From positions 434,001 through 498,000 of the forward strand of contig QEYB01001019.1 in assembly GCA_017562135.1 (NCBI GenBank): a stretch of DNA of 64,000 nt. The letters are read 5' to 3'. Below the pieces are notes generated by a model. That model had not been told where the DNA came from. It saw only the letters and a program-made list of their open reading frames with translations, and did no database searches. Origin of the DNA: Dipylidium caninum (lineage: Eukaryota; Platyhelminthes; Cestoda; Cyclophyllidea; Dipylidiidae). Position 1 is the first letter of the stretch. Every line of letters starts with the position of its first letter. The position numbers and the translations under genes were made by a program. Positions 31,191 to 43,900 of this stretch are shown piece by piece.

Positions 31191-31575
31191 ATGAACAATC
31201 GATGTTTTAAAAGCCGCTCATGCTCTCAAAATCGATAATGCCTTGACAACTTATCTAGCAGCGTTTCAGAGCAGAGTTGACCACTGCAACCCATGCATTT
31301 CACTTTTCATCTGCACTTTGTGTATACGTAATGCATCACTGCGGTTCCTAACCAGATTATTAAATTTGTTTTCGGATTAGTTTCTGCGGGTCACCACGAT
31401 TTCTCCTTTTTCCTTGTCTTTGCCACACGCCTATACCTAATTCTTCCAACTAAACCTCTTCACAATCGTACTACATATTTCTAAGAGTACAAAATCTTTG
31501 TGGGGCTGAAATGTCTACTTTTGGACGCGAGAAACCACAAGAACACCAAAAAGGTGCAAGGTGCTGTCTCTTTAC

Positions 31576-31635
31576 CTGTTGCATTGCTAATTTCATACCT
31601 TCCACAAAATCACACCTTTGAGTTAATTTTTCCCA
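31576..31635 (-). CDS. Candidate upstream exon of the PHF20-like gene (start of Tudor 1)
   Basis: A 60-base segment between CTAG and GTAAAG would encode WEKLTQRCDFVEGMKLAMQQ. The DFVEGMKL part resembles the opening of Tudor/MBT domains (PHF20: FEVGAQLEARD). It lies just upstream of the exon that carries the end of Tudor 1. Support is weak: the exon is short, no start codon is in frame, and the join to the next exon skips part of the usual Tudor fold. Confidence 0.3.
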
Positions 31636-32989
31636 CTAGCATGTTTTTGTAGGACAAATTTAGGAGGTGGTTCTAGTTTTAATTATTGGATAAGCTGAAA
31701 TAAACTCTTTATTCTTTAGTTCATCTAAAAACCTCTGGTTTTTTCACTCATTAATAACAGTAGATAAAAAATCATAATTGAATCGAATGTTCAGGTGACG
31801 AGATGCACCTCATGTATCGCTAAACAGTAAATTACTCAATTGCAAAATCTCTTAGTATACTGACAAATTCAACGAAAGCCTTGATATTTGCACAAAATTG
31901 GAATCATGCCTTAATGGATCACCTCGAATTATAATGAAGGGGTTACTAAAAATGCTTTACCGGTTTCCAACCCTGATGCTTAATTCCTAGGATATTGTTT
32001 AAATGTGTTACTGATTTTAGGCCCACTACCGCATGAGCCTTCTCCGATAGTCTTATTTTTCTTCTTTACCCACTGTTGCCCTTATCCTCCCGTATGCTGA
32101 CAAGGAAATTCGTACATTGCACGGATATTTAATTAATTAGATAGGGAATATAAACACTATAGCATGAAACCTTTTTGGGACGGGGGAGGACGATGAAAGT
32201 ATCTACTGCTTTAGCTTACTATTGCTTAAGTGTAAGGGTAGTAACATACTCTTCTCATTTGAGGTTAAACCTATTTAAACGCACGTCTGTAAAGCCTATT
32301 TATTCTCACAAATTGTACGCATGTGTTGTTTGTACACATTCATGTGTTAATCTACTCACTTTGTCAACCTTTTCCACTTTTCATTAAAATACCTGCAACT
32401 AGCAGGGATGATAATTACTTGAGAATAATTAAGTTTGTTATGGATGACAATGATCAGTACTCTAATTATTTGCTGTTTGTCTGATTTTCGCCTCTAGACC
32501 AAGTCAGGGGCCAGTTGTCCACTGCCTTTAAGTGCGTTACTCCTCCGACTACTTTATCACAACAATTTGTAGGGCTAAATAAAATTAAAAGAAACAATAT
32601 AGGGGAGGTAACTAATACTCCAACGCAAACGTCATCGTATCACCATTCCATATGTAGGGGCGACAACAGTGTCTATTGTACTGTAAAGATAGCCCAGGCT
32701 CTAGGGTCATCATACACAAATAATAATGTTCGCAAGTTTTCCTCGGTTATCATTACACATACATTCTACCGTTGCTAATGGAAATGAAACTACCCCATAT
32801 TCCATATGCTGCAATAAATTCGTCCAACTGCCAGTATTTAATATACAAACAACATCATAAAAATGTTCCTCTACTTTACTTGTACGTATAGACAGGTCCC
32901 CCCATATAATGTTCATCATGTTGTTCAAGTCTGGCCGTTGGACAATTATTCAAAGTAGTTGTTTGAATCAGCCTTTCGACCTCGTTTAG
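31636..32989. other. Divergent 5' region between the PHF20-like gene and DNAJC8
   Basis: AT-rich DNA between two divergently transcribed genes, so it should hold both promoters and the missing first exon(s) of the PHF20-like gene. I see no clear TATA, Inr or repeat arrangement and no coding exon I can defend. Confidence 0.45.
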
Positions 32990-32990
32990 C
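32981..32990 (+). promoter_or_regulatory. Splice-acceptor-like site before the DNAJC8 start
   Basis: CCTTTCGACCTCGTTTAG ends at 32989 and the start codon follows 23 bases later. It is a plausible acceptor for a 5' UTR exon or a trans-spliced leader. Confidence 0.45.
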
Positions 32991-33012
32991 CCTCTCAAAG
33001 GTCGGTACATTC

Positions 33013-34497
33013 ATGGCCGACAAGGAGCGTCTGTTTTCGGAGTTTTACTCAGAAGTAAAGATAATTGAAAAGAGGGATTCCGCCCTAACACCAAAACAAC
33101 AAATTGACAGACTTAACAGGCCAGGCTGCACGTACTTCAATCTTAATCCCTTCGATGTATGATTCGTTGTTCCTACTCTGATCTCCAGGTTCTGCAAATC
33201 GATCCGGAAGCGAAAATGGCGGATATAAAGACGAGATATCGCCAGGTATTATATTTGGCTCCCATTACTTGTAGATGTCTCTGCTTGTGCACCCGGACAA
33301 AAACCAGGACGACGCCGAGAGGGCACAAAAGGCTTTTGATGGCAAAGAGCGCTTTTTTAATAACACATACTTTTAATTTATAGTCAGTAACTGTTTTGTT
33401 TAATTATCTAGCTGTCACAAAAGCATATAAAACACTTGAGAACAACGAAAGCTACCGAAAATGCCTGGAAGTTGTTCAGGAGGCAAAAGATCGTGTCATT
33501 CAAATGGTAACAAGGGATTACTTTCCCAAACTTCTTGACAGGTCTCGGAGAAGCGCATCAAAGCAAAGGGTGAAACCATAGACGAGGACGATCCGGTCAA
33601 GGTAAATCTTTTATAGTAATTTATGAAGCCTTCGTATAGTACAGGCATGCTGTATATGTCCAAACGTGCAAACTCTTTGCAGATCTAGAACGTCTACGCG
33701 TGGACGAAGAGACAAAGCAACAAAACGAAAGGTGTGTTGTGGTCTATTTCTTTGATTTGACAGCTGGGTTTATACAACTTTAACTGGTTTGCAATATTTT
33801 TTTGTCACGCGTTCCGTTTATGTGGAAAAGTTGATTTACTAATACTTCATTCCTGACAATTAGGACGTTATACTTTAATAACTCTTACCTTATGATATCT
33901 GTGCTACTCTTCTTCATTTCTTTAAGAATATGATCGTGGTAACTGTTGTCACACGAGATACGTACTTACCGTTCTTGATATTTTGTTTACCTTGATTCGG
34001 GTCCTCAATTACATTCTAGACATAGACTTTTGATATTGCAAATACTTATTGATTTCAAACCCTTGGTTATGAATGACTTGCTCCGAATATGGCACTCACC
34101 TCCAGAAAAAGAAAGGCAGAAGAGGAAGAGATGCACCGATTTCGCGTACAGTACGACAGAGAGTGGCGCGACAATTATGAGGTAATTTACCCTGTATTGT
34201 GATAAAGTGTTCCTGGCTCTGCTGTAATTTATGCAGCTTTATTGCTACTTTTCTCGCTTGTCTCTGTGGTAGAGAACAGCCTCGGAGCCTATTTCCGTTT
34301 ATTCTTAACTACTTGGTTACCAATTTTCCTAAGTACAAGTATCTCCGAAATTGCCCAGTGTTTTTTGCGTATTATAGGAAAGCCGTAAAGACCGGGTGAG
34401 AAGCTGGCGTAACTTCACCGCGAAGAAAGCCAGAAAAGGTGAGAGTTTGGGTGGCTTCAAGCCTCCTAAAACGCGTATGGAGCAGCGCCCGACCTGA
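33013..34497 (+). CDS. DNAJC8: DnaJ homolog subfamily C member 8 (spliceosome-associated J protein), complete
   Basis: Nuclear Hsp40 co-chaperone associated with the splicing machinery. Exons 33013-33156, 33189-33245, 33275-33341, 33412-33506, 33542-33601, 33640-33731, 34106-34181 and 34378-34497 give 236 aa; human DNAJC8 has 253. The J domain spans about 45-105, with the catalytic HPD at 73-75 in SLLVHPDKNQDDAERAQKAF, almost identical to the human motif. A charged helical region follows (KRKAEEEEMHRF), then the conserved tail RVRSWRNF and FKPPKTRMEQRP, matching the human C-terminus. Start: the first Met of the conserved N-terminus, 23 bases after an acceptor-like AG. Introns run 32, 29, 70, 35, 38, 374 and 196 bases, i.e. 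tiny at the 5' end; the third begins with GC instead of GT. It is divergent from the PHF20-like gene and convergent with the BAHCC1/TNRC18-like gene. Confidence 0.95.
33157..33188 (+). other. DNAJC8: 32-base intron in DNAJC8
   Basis: GTATGATTCGTT...GATCTCCAG follows the codon for Asp48 and precedes GTT CTG CAA ATC. A stop (TGA) lies in frame shortly inside. Removal joins FNLNPFD to VLQIDP, as in the J domain of homologs. Confidence 0.88.
33246..33274 (+). other. DNAJC8: 29-base intron in the DNAJC8 J domain
   Basis: GTATTATATTTGG...TACTTGTAG, 29 bases, splits TRYRQ from MSLLVHPD. Retaining it would shift the frame (29 is not a multiple of three) and lose the HPD motif. It is the shortest intron in the window. 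Confidence 0.87.
33342..33411 (+). other. DNAJC8: GC-AG intron in DNAJC8
   Basis: The exon ends TTTTGATG and the intron begins GCAAAGAGC, ending TTATCTAG before CTGTCACAAAAGC. No GT donor is available before an in-frame stop. The join gives AFDAVTKAYK, matching the family. GC-AG is the commonest noncanonical U2-type class. Confidence 0.82.
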
Positions 34498-34970
34498 TTA
34501 GGGGCCACCATTGTTTTTTTGACCAATTCTCACCCCAGACAGTTGTGTATATGTCAGTTCTCCCCATTCATACGCTTGCCGTTGGGAGGAATTTTTTCCC
34601 GAGCTCGGGCATTTTAAAGTGGGGTCTGTCCGTCAGGTGTTTTTTTGTTTGGATCATTTCACATCGTAGGCAATATCTGACAAGAGATACAAGAAAAATC
34701 TATTTTAGTCAAAACCGTTTGTTGTGTGAAAACAATTCGTCAGTGAAATATTGTATCTAGACATCTGTGTAGCAAACTTTGTCGTTGGTTTTTTGCGAGC
34801 GCGACTGCGTCCATGTGTGGCGTCGATGATATGGCAGGGGAGGGGAAGTGTTAACATCATAACCGGCCTTGATGTCGGTCTTGTGCCTTTTGGACTGTAC
34901 ATAGAGGGAGTAAATCGCAGAAAAGAGGCTTGAGGCTGGCGGGAATTCGAATCAAAAAGGGGGTCGGGCT
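34498..34970. other. Convergent 3' flanks of DNAJC8 and the BAHCC1/TNRC18-like gene
   Basis: Only 473 bases separate the two stop codons. I find neither AATAAA nor ATTAAA on either strand, so both genes must use variant signals or have overlapping 3' ends. Confidence 0.5.
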
Positions 34971-37900
34971 TTAGTGGGGTTGGGATGATGCTGGAGGTGG
35001 TGATGGGGGTAAATGCAGCTCGGAGGAAATTTCGGGGTCCCAAGCGGTAACTCGTCCTGTGAGGGGGTCGAATTTACCAGCAACGAAGTATGTCGGCAGC
35101 TCTCCCTCCGAGTTCGACTCGTCGCTGTCTGAGATAGAGCTCAGATCATCCTCGGAGGGTATTCGCTCCTCCCTTACATCTGTCAGCACCTTAGAGCTGG
35201 ATGACTTTGTATTTTTCCGCTGTCTGGCTAACCGGTACTCGGAGTAGTTTTGGGCTATTTGAACACGATTTATAATGCAAGTGGCTTCGTTGTCGTCCAT
35301 GTGATCAGTGAGGAACACTGCGCCTTCGTATCCGGCAACACGTTTGCCATCCTCGCCCGCTTCTTCTGGACAATAAAACCTAGAGAAACAGGTCATGTTT
35401 GAGAATAGTGATGTGTTAGAAGGTCGAAGACAAGTGAACTCGAAGTTGTACGTAGGTACATTAATTTAATCAAAACAGGAAATCCGCTGAACTGTCCAAG
35501 CGTCGGACACCGCGGTTACGATGTGCTATTCAAATGAACTGGTTACGAAAAAAATTAGGACTCCAAAGCTTCTGTCGGGACACATCTACACACACGAATT
35601 CAGAATATACTTACATAAATTTCGGTTTTTCGGCACTGAAGCAAAAAAACGTCCCAATATAGACTCCTTAGTTAAACAAACGGACTCTACCATTGTTCTT
35701 CGTTGGAAAAAAAGAGATTAGGATGGGCGCTTCGCCCGTCCGCAGCGATTTGTTTGGAGTGCAATACTCCCAGTGATCGGGAGAAAGTTATTGCTAGATT
35801 CTTTACTATCTCCTATCTCATCAGTTGGCGAATGCGCTGTTCCGATGGTAATTTTTGCGCAGTTCACTCACTAAATAAAGCTCGCCCTAAAGGGACGCCC
35901 TAAAGGGACGCTGGGCGAACAAATCAGGTTTGGTTTGCGCACCCAGTTTTTAAGGATGAAACATTGTGCAGACGTGTGTCCGAAAAGTCAACAACGGTAC
36001 CCGCTCGAGAAGTCGCCTTGCATCAAAACACACCTCGCAGGAAATTTGAGTTTCGGTAGCTCGCACAATGGTTAAGGGGTGTAAATTGAGTACGATTCAC
36101 ACAGACTTCAACTATTACGTGAAACAAGCCTGTCAAATATTAATGATATCCAGGAATATAGATTCAAAGATGATTTCATTCATGACCACCTGCCTTCGGG
36201 CGAATGGGCGAGATAAAAAGCGCTTAAGTTCGCGGTTTTATTTGAGGCATTATCTCGGTTTTTGAAAAGTGCGGCCGCTTTCAATGTTAAAACACAATCT
36301 GTTCCCTATCCCCTGTGTAGATGCCCTTTAGGACGATAGTACTTGTTTTACGTGGGGCGATTGATCTTATTCATCGACAATCCTGACCGGTGTACTAGGG
36401 GCGAAGTACTTATTTTTATATGGCTCAACCTATCTCTTTCGATATTTCTAATCAAATGGACACATCAACATACCAGGAGGCGCAAACGAGTGGTGAAAGT
36501 TCGTCGTGTCGTGGCGCGCATATGAATTTGATCTCGCCCAAGTAGGCCTGATCACTTCCGCCTGAGTTGAACTTCACTGCGTCACCCAGCCGCACCACCA
36601 GTCCATCTCGGTTACGCTTTAGGGAGCGATAACAGGGCATCCCATTGTACTTCTTTCGCAGCTACAGAACACCGTGTATCAAAAGTGAGGTTAAAAACGC
36701 AAAATTGGAAGGTAGAAAGGTCTGTCGTTTCCTTACTCGTCCATGCGGTTTCCAAATGACTGTAGGTGGAGCTCTGGTTTTCCCCTCATCTGCACACCGG
36801 TTATCCAACCAATTATCTACTAAGATAAGAAATTTATGCTGAACTCATCAGTAAGACGTGATAATAAAGTGAATCCTACCTGTCAACATTAAGTAGTCAA
36901 TTAGGAAACCATTTAGTGAAAATGATTTCACACGCAAATATTCCACACACTCGGAACATCAAAAAAAGAAGTAGACTCCCCAGTGCTTCTTCGTAGAACA
37001 TGTTCTTAACGCGGCATACGACTTCATTGCGATATGTCAAGACGGAGGCTTCAGAATGCCATAAACAGAATTATTGTAGTTTACAAAAGCGAGGCTAGCG
37101 AAACGGTATCGGCGTTTCGCAGTCACACTAGTCGCAAGCTTGATTGCGGATAGTGTTAAGGCGCGCTAGAAAGTTTCTAAACGGTGTTCACAGTCTCACG
37201 ATTTTCATGAAATTATGGCATAAGAGAGCGCTTGGTGTAGAACCCCCCGGCAATGCATGCCGTTTACCTTTCAACAATGTATCGAAACACACTCTAATGA
37301 AGTTAGACTTAAAAAGGTAAGATATTTAGAGACGGCTACTGGATCCTCAAGAGATACTGCAGCATCAATCCATCACTTCGCCAAGAAAGTCTACTAGAAG
37401 GCTCGTAAAGGTAAAAGGCGAATCGGTTGACCGCTGGTATTGACTCGACGGTAACCCTTACGCCCATTAACGACGACGATATTTTCTAAAACGGTGTGTT
37501 GTAACTCCTACTGTGATTTCCGCCATCTCTTTTCTTTTTCGACACATCGGTGAACCCGTGCTACAGAAAGTAAATCATGAAATATCAGTGAAGGGCAATA
37601 TAATGAAAATTTACCGTGCTCAATCGAAGAAACCTCCTTCAACGAGGATGCACTTCCATTGACAAGACTACAGCGTCGTGTAGTAGAGACCCTTCTCCTG
37701 ATTTTCGGCGAAACCGGTGGTGGCTGCGGTGAGGTTTGGCTACGCCGGACCTCCACAGCGTTGATGTAGGTGGTAGCACAGGCTGCCCGACCAAATTGGT
37801 TAAGGTTGGCAAAGTGGTCAGGCAGCATGCGAATGCGGTGTAAGGGGACCTCCCTGTGATCCCCGTCGTCAAAATCGATGTAGAGACAGTCCTTCGCCGG

Positions 37901-40900
37901 AGGTGGTTTAGTAGCGTCAACTGAATGAGGCAGAGTGGATAACTATTAATTCTAAGAGTCATACAGGCTACCGCTTTTGATTACCGTCCGTTCTCCATGT
38001 CAATGCCCGTCGACTATATTCTGCCATGTAAGAGCAATTCGATGCGGTCGACTTTGGTAAAATTCATGCAAAATATACAGGCCCTTTAGGAGCACTTTTG
38101 AAAATACGCTCAATTATTCTCTTTCGACATTTAGTACTGCAAAAATGCACCACAGTCAAGCGGTAACAAGGGATATTTGTTGTAGTCACTACAAAACAAC
38201 GTAACACTTTAGAGATCGAAGAGAGAAATGGAAATAAGCACACAACTGCGGCATTTTATTTGCGAAGTCTAGTGAATTACCTCTAGTTAATGCATAATAA
38301 ATTTGTGAAATTTCATGCTATCAAGTGTTTTGTTCGGTTCTATTGCGCAAATCCTAATTCGTTTAGGGTAATTCTCCACTCCAAATTGCACTAAATTAAG
38401 TGGTCATGGCTACACTGAGTGATCCGTAGTCTAGTATCCACAAGTAGTGAGTATGGGTTCTGGAGTCTAAGTAATGCAAATGTTTTAACGAAGGCATAAG
38501 ATACTCCAGGGGTTTGTTTGAATTACTATAATAAAAAAGGTGACCTTGGCCAGTGTCGAAAAGCACTTTTATACCTGACGATTCAAGTGGCATCCTAATT
38601 TTTAGTGGAAGCCACTTTTTTTCAAATAAAACATTTCTTATGTGTCAGATATCCTGTCTTTAATACATGGAAAGGTGTTATTCGTATATTCAGCTTGTTT
38701 TGTGGAAGGTAGTTCTTTACCCTCAGTAGGTCATCACTATCTTCAACCCAAAGTTCAGTCCCTTATGGTATTCACGTGTTAAACATTCCATTGTAACAAT
38801 GGACTGAAATAATGTTGTGATGATGATGCCATTCGAGGCGCGTTCAACTGAAATCTCGACGTGTTAAGAAGCTCAAAGGTGTCAGAAATCACTCAAAAGG
38901 AAAAGTCAACTTGGTGTCTCAACAGTAGCAATCGGAGCAACAGCTGTGAGGCAGAAGGAAAGTAACTTATGTCGCTAAGGCAGATGCTTCTACCTTTTGA
39001 GAGGGCACGACTTCTGTAGCAACCCAGCTTCTGCATTGGTGACAGACATTCGTTGACATTAAATCTATAAATCAGAGCAGGTAAAATTCGTTGGAAGCCT
39101 TTGACAATGGATACGTTTGCCGACGCCGCATAAAACAAGAACGAAGTTAGGCAACACCTATGACAAAATGATTAGATAAGGTCGCCCCCTTTAACTATTA
39201 ATAAGCAGCCCTCCCATAAACCCATAAACTGCCACCTATTTTTACTCGCGTGCCTTTCTGCGACTTCAGAAATGACTCAGGCGTTAAAATCCACAAGGAG
39301 ATCAACGGCGTGTGGCATCACATTATACTTGGCACATACCAACGTTATAAAAGAAAAAAACAATTTGAGATGATGAGTTGAGGCTTAAAGAAAATATCGT
39401 AAACAGCTCGACTAAATAAGGAAATTTAGCCATTGAAGAGCAGTAATTCAAAAGGCGGTGGTAGAGCTAAACATCGAAGTGGCTGTTCAACTATAATTAG
39501 ACCAGATTAGACGCACATGCAGAAATGGCGCCGGGGTAGAGGTTGTTGGCGAGGGTGTCGCTCCAGGCTGCACAGACACGAGTGCCTGGAGGCAACTGGC
39601 GCATTGAGACAGGCACAACTTCGAGGACAGCCTGTTGGAGGACTTGCCATGCTTCGAGTCGCACTTCGCCCAGGCGGCGACGCTTAGCGCAGGAGGTGAA
39701 AAGGACACCACCACCGCCGCCGCCACCACCACCACCACCGCTACTGCCACCGCCGGCACCGGCGCCAAGGCCCGAACGAATTGGTGGTGATTCAACCTTC
39801 TCCAAATGGTCGAGACGAATGAGGCAGAGACGGGCATGGGAATTATCTCGCCCACCCGCGTACGGTGGTGAGGTATCTTCTGCAAAAAATGGTATTTTAA
39901 CCGTTAAAAAGACCAGAGAATTGAAAAATATCAATTTAAAGTATGTGTATTTGAGTGTGTGGTCTCTTTCAATCGCACAGATCGACGTTCGTGCCAATAA
40001 CTTGTTTTCTGTCCACTTTATAGGCTTCTCCGTGGCGCGTTGTATTACATCTTCGAGCGTAATTATTTCTATTTGCTCACTAAATCCTTAGTAGTATATT
40101 TAATGTGCACATTTAAACTAACGATGTTTCATATCTTCCAACTGAAATGGTAACCGACCAGTGAAGCGCTCGGGTCCAGCACCTCGCAATGTTACAGTAC
40201 GAAAACATTACCAAGTAACAACGAAAATTTGGGATAAAACCAGAATAAGTGTACAAATGTATCCGGATAAAAGAAAAATGACGGCACTTTAAGGTTATTT
40301 ATGGTAAGTGACTCGCGGCACGAGTGTGTTTGTGTGTGTGTATGACATCGTTCGACATGGATTAGTGTACGAAGGCGCATACGCGCATCCTCCACCCGGA
40401 AAATCTTGATAGTTCCACAACTCGGTCGTTGATCAAAGAATAAGTGTTCAAAAGAGTGAACGCTTAATAATACCAGGAATGATAGGTCAATTGAAACTAC
40501 TGTGAAAATATTCCGACTGTTCTGTTGCCTAAGCTTTACTCTAACATTATTAGGGAGCGCCCTGAGACAAATAAAAACAAGCCTTAAAACTTTAAAAAGC
40601 AAAAAGAAATTTGCTCAGTGCTGAGCCCTTGATGGTGCCTCTTGAAGTAGTTACTGCCCACTAAAAAAGCATACGTCATTAGCAGTATAATATGAGGAGT
40701 CCTCTAGAATTTTCAGATCTGTTAACTGGTGTGACGTGGGGCCGTTCATTCCGAAAATCAACCTCCTCGAAAAATCTTAATTGAACACATAAGTTTAAAT
40801 AATAAAACTAGTAGATTTCCTATTACCCCAACTCGTCAGAACAGATTACTCCACACGAGCTGACTATGAAGTTAGAAAATCGTCGAAAAAGTGGAAAACA

Positions 40901-43900
40901 ATAGGATCTCAAACATTAATCGTGGTGCACTTCCCCAAGCAGATGGATTAAGGGAATCATAAAAAAGGGGGTCTAAGTAATAGTAACTGAAAAAAACAGC
41001 GTGAAACAATGATGAATTCAGCGAATTAATCGCCCAACACCGAAAGCCACTTTGACGACGAGAATTTGTTATATTCATCAGTAAGTGACTTACACTACAT
41101 TAGACTGGGCATAATTTTTAGGAAAGACGCATTTTTCACATATCGAAACAAAAATTTTAGATGAGCATACAGTCAGCCCTCACTTTCTGACGCTCGGATG
41201 GAATTTTATTCCGACATTAACCGAATGTCCATGAGAATAATCGCAGCCTTTATAAAATTCATTCAATGTGAGATATAAAATTCATTCAATGTGAGACACT
41301 GTAAGAACAGACTAAGATTGAATTGTCTGACAGTGACCACCTCTTTCACATCTAATACACGTTATTAGCCTTCCGAGTCTTTCACCAAATCAATTTAGCG
41401 CAGGCTCAAGCATCATCAGAGGTATTCGGAACACCATCAAGAGGGCTACACGAATTAACTGAAGTAGACTCGTATGATTCATCGATGCTAGGCAAATAAG
41501 GAGGGTTTTAGTTGACTACATTCTGACGTTTCTTATCACTAGGAGAAAGTGAGGAGCCGCCGAAACTGGAAGGAATGGTTGAGAAATTGCAGTTGCGGAA
41601 CCTGTCGGTGCCTACCGAGATAAAGCGTGCCCGCTCGCAGATGTGTGTCCTCAATAAGTAGGACACGAAGCCCGTTGGAGAGATCAGAGAGGTCTAAATC
41701 GATGCGACGCAAGTCTGGAGTTGGAGGTCGCTGGAGAAGTTCGTCTTCCGCCTCTTCCAACGCTTGGTCCAGTCTCGAAGCGTGATAAGTGGGCGGTGGT
41801 GCAGTGGAGTGGCTGAGAGACACCTTACGTCGCCGTCTCGATGAGGACGATGATGACGGCAGCGGATGCTGTTGTGACTGGTGAAGTGATGAGGCCGATG
41901 ACGTATCCACCGTCGCCAGCGAGGAAGTAGAGGGCGAGAGAGAGGCGGTAGTCTACCGAAAAAATAACACCTCACTCACGTTTCCGTTCGGTCCCATTTT
42001 GTGTAGTGACTCGTGAGGGAATAAACATTAAAATTATTTACTCAATTTGTCATGTCCATTCTTTTCCCAATCGCGTTCATTAAAAAATAAAATTGTAAAA
42101 AAGTAAAAAGTGACCAAGGAAATGGTAATCATGAAAAGTAGTAAGTCCCACTTACGCACCGAAGCTGCCTCTAAAAGCATACATTCAAGTGATCGTTTGT
42201 GATCCAACCGGGAGAAGAAATGAGCATAATCGAGTTTTCAAATTTATTTAATTTTAAGTAAATATGCGTATAGAAACTTCCTACACTATAAAATCATCCT
42301 CTCTCGCTTTCACTATCCAGGGGACAACCGGTCAAGGCCATCTAAACAAGGAATTTGTTCTCTTCACGGAAATAATGAGATTCAACATCATTCTGGGGTG
42401 CACCTAATGGCTATCCATAACTGCGTATCCAGGTGCTAACGGTCTTGTTCTCGAACTGAAAGAGTGTCAGATCAAAGGGGAAATTACTGGCAATAATTTA
42501 TGGCCGATTACTAATTTATACTTCTGCGTTGCCGCTAAGAGACTTCAGAGAAAGGCCTGACATTCCAGCGCACCAATATTACATCAAGTCTATTTTCCCT
42601 TTTAAACGCAAAAAATGACTTAACAATCATTTAACAGACTTCTCTATGGGTAGAATTTCACGTAATTATAGTTTATGTTTTTTTAACTTCTCAAAATTTA
42701 TCGTGGTGTAGACCAGACAGGTGTATTGTTGTTTATCTTATAAGGAGCAGTCGTCAACACTTGATGGTAAATATTTTTCACATTCATCAGTCTGGTTACA
42801 CGGATATCGTCACATTTGATACGCTGTTTCTTACTACACTTTTACTTTTCAGTAAATTATTTACTTTTTACGGCCTAAATAAGAGTGTAGAATTCAAATC
42901 TTGTATTCTCCTTACACTCTCCACTCCAAAATCGGACAAAATCAGTCTCTCCCACCACGTATTCAAGTATATTTGATGAAAAAAACGTGTCATTTAGGCT
43001 GTTAATCTGGAAATCTGGATAGTTCTAGTTGACCAACCTCCAAAAATTGCATTAATGACATTTTTATGAGTTGCGCGGGTATTAGTCATGCACAGTGTCA
43101 TCCACCTGAAGGGGTAAAATTTAGCAATTCGTCTCCTAAAGCACCCCAAAAAGGCGAACCATTCCAAAAGTACACACACAAAAACCCGGAAAAACAGGCA
43201 GAAGAGAGAAGAGCCCTAGGGAAAAAAAGCTTTACCTTAACAGAGTGATAGACAGAGGGGTTGTGCTGGGGGTCGGTTTCCTTCACTTGGATCGTCAGTT
43301 GCTCGTGCAGTCTCAATGGAGACATGGAGATATCCGAGACCGCTTCGCAGGAATCCATCGACTCTGAAATATGTCTGGAGTTACTCTCAATTCGTCCTGG
43401 TTCTACACAGAAGGCGAGAGGAATTTTTTTACTTTGTTTCAATGATCGTACTGCTACTATTGATGGTTCTATTTCAAACGATGATGGTTAAGTAACGCAA
43501 ACAAGTTTTATAATATTCTGCTTTTTGCAGACAGATGATGTATGGATGTTGTTTGGTGGCAATTAAAGTCGAACCGAAAAGTTGGATATGCATTTATTGA
43601 AGATAAGTAGGGAGGAAATCCTCATGTTGCAAATTTTACTGATTTACTGTTCCCATTTGTAGTGAATTCGTGAGAGATGTCCATGCCTTCCGAATCACAG
43701 ATTACTTCTCTCTTTATTTGGCCCCTGCTTGGCTCCTAAGGTTACATTAGCAGCGTTGCAAAAAACCCCTCATCTGAATGGAAAAATGAAGTTCCTTTGC
43801 CATTTAGGTGGATAGTGAAGTGAAGAGAGAGAGAGCAATACTTAACTACCTCTTTTTCAAGCATCTCTACTTTGATTTATTTTGAGTGAATGAATGAATG

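Noticed and set aside
33157..33383. Contiguous plus-strand frames spanning DNAJC8 introns
   Set aside because: They read through tiny introns; the J-domain sequence is restored only when these are removed.
39543..40091. 182-codon plus-strand frame with a Pro run
   Set aside because: It is the complement of the Gly-rich exon of the BAHCC1/TNRC18-like gene; the minus strand has phase-consistent splice sites and family motifs.
41874..41898. Run-on of Ser codons in the frame 41539-41910
   Set aside because: Not a separate gene; it is the low-complexity part of the exon 41616-41952 of the BAHCC1/TNRC18-like gene.
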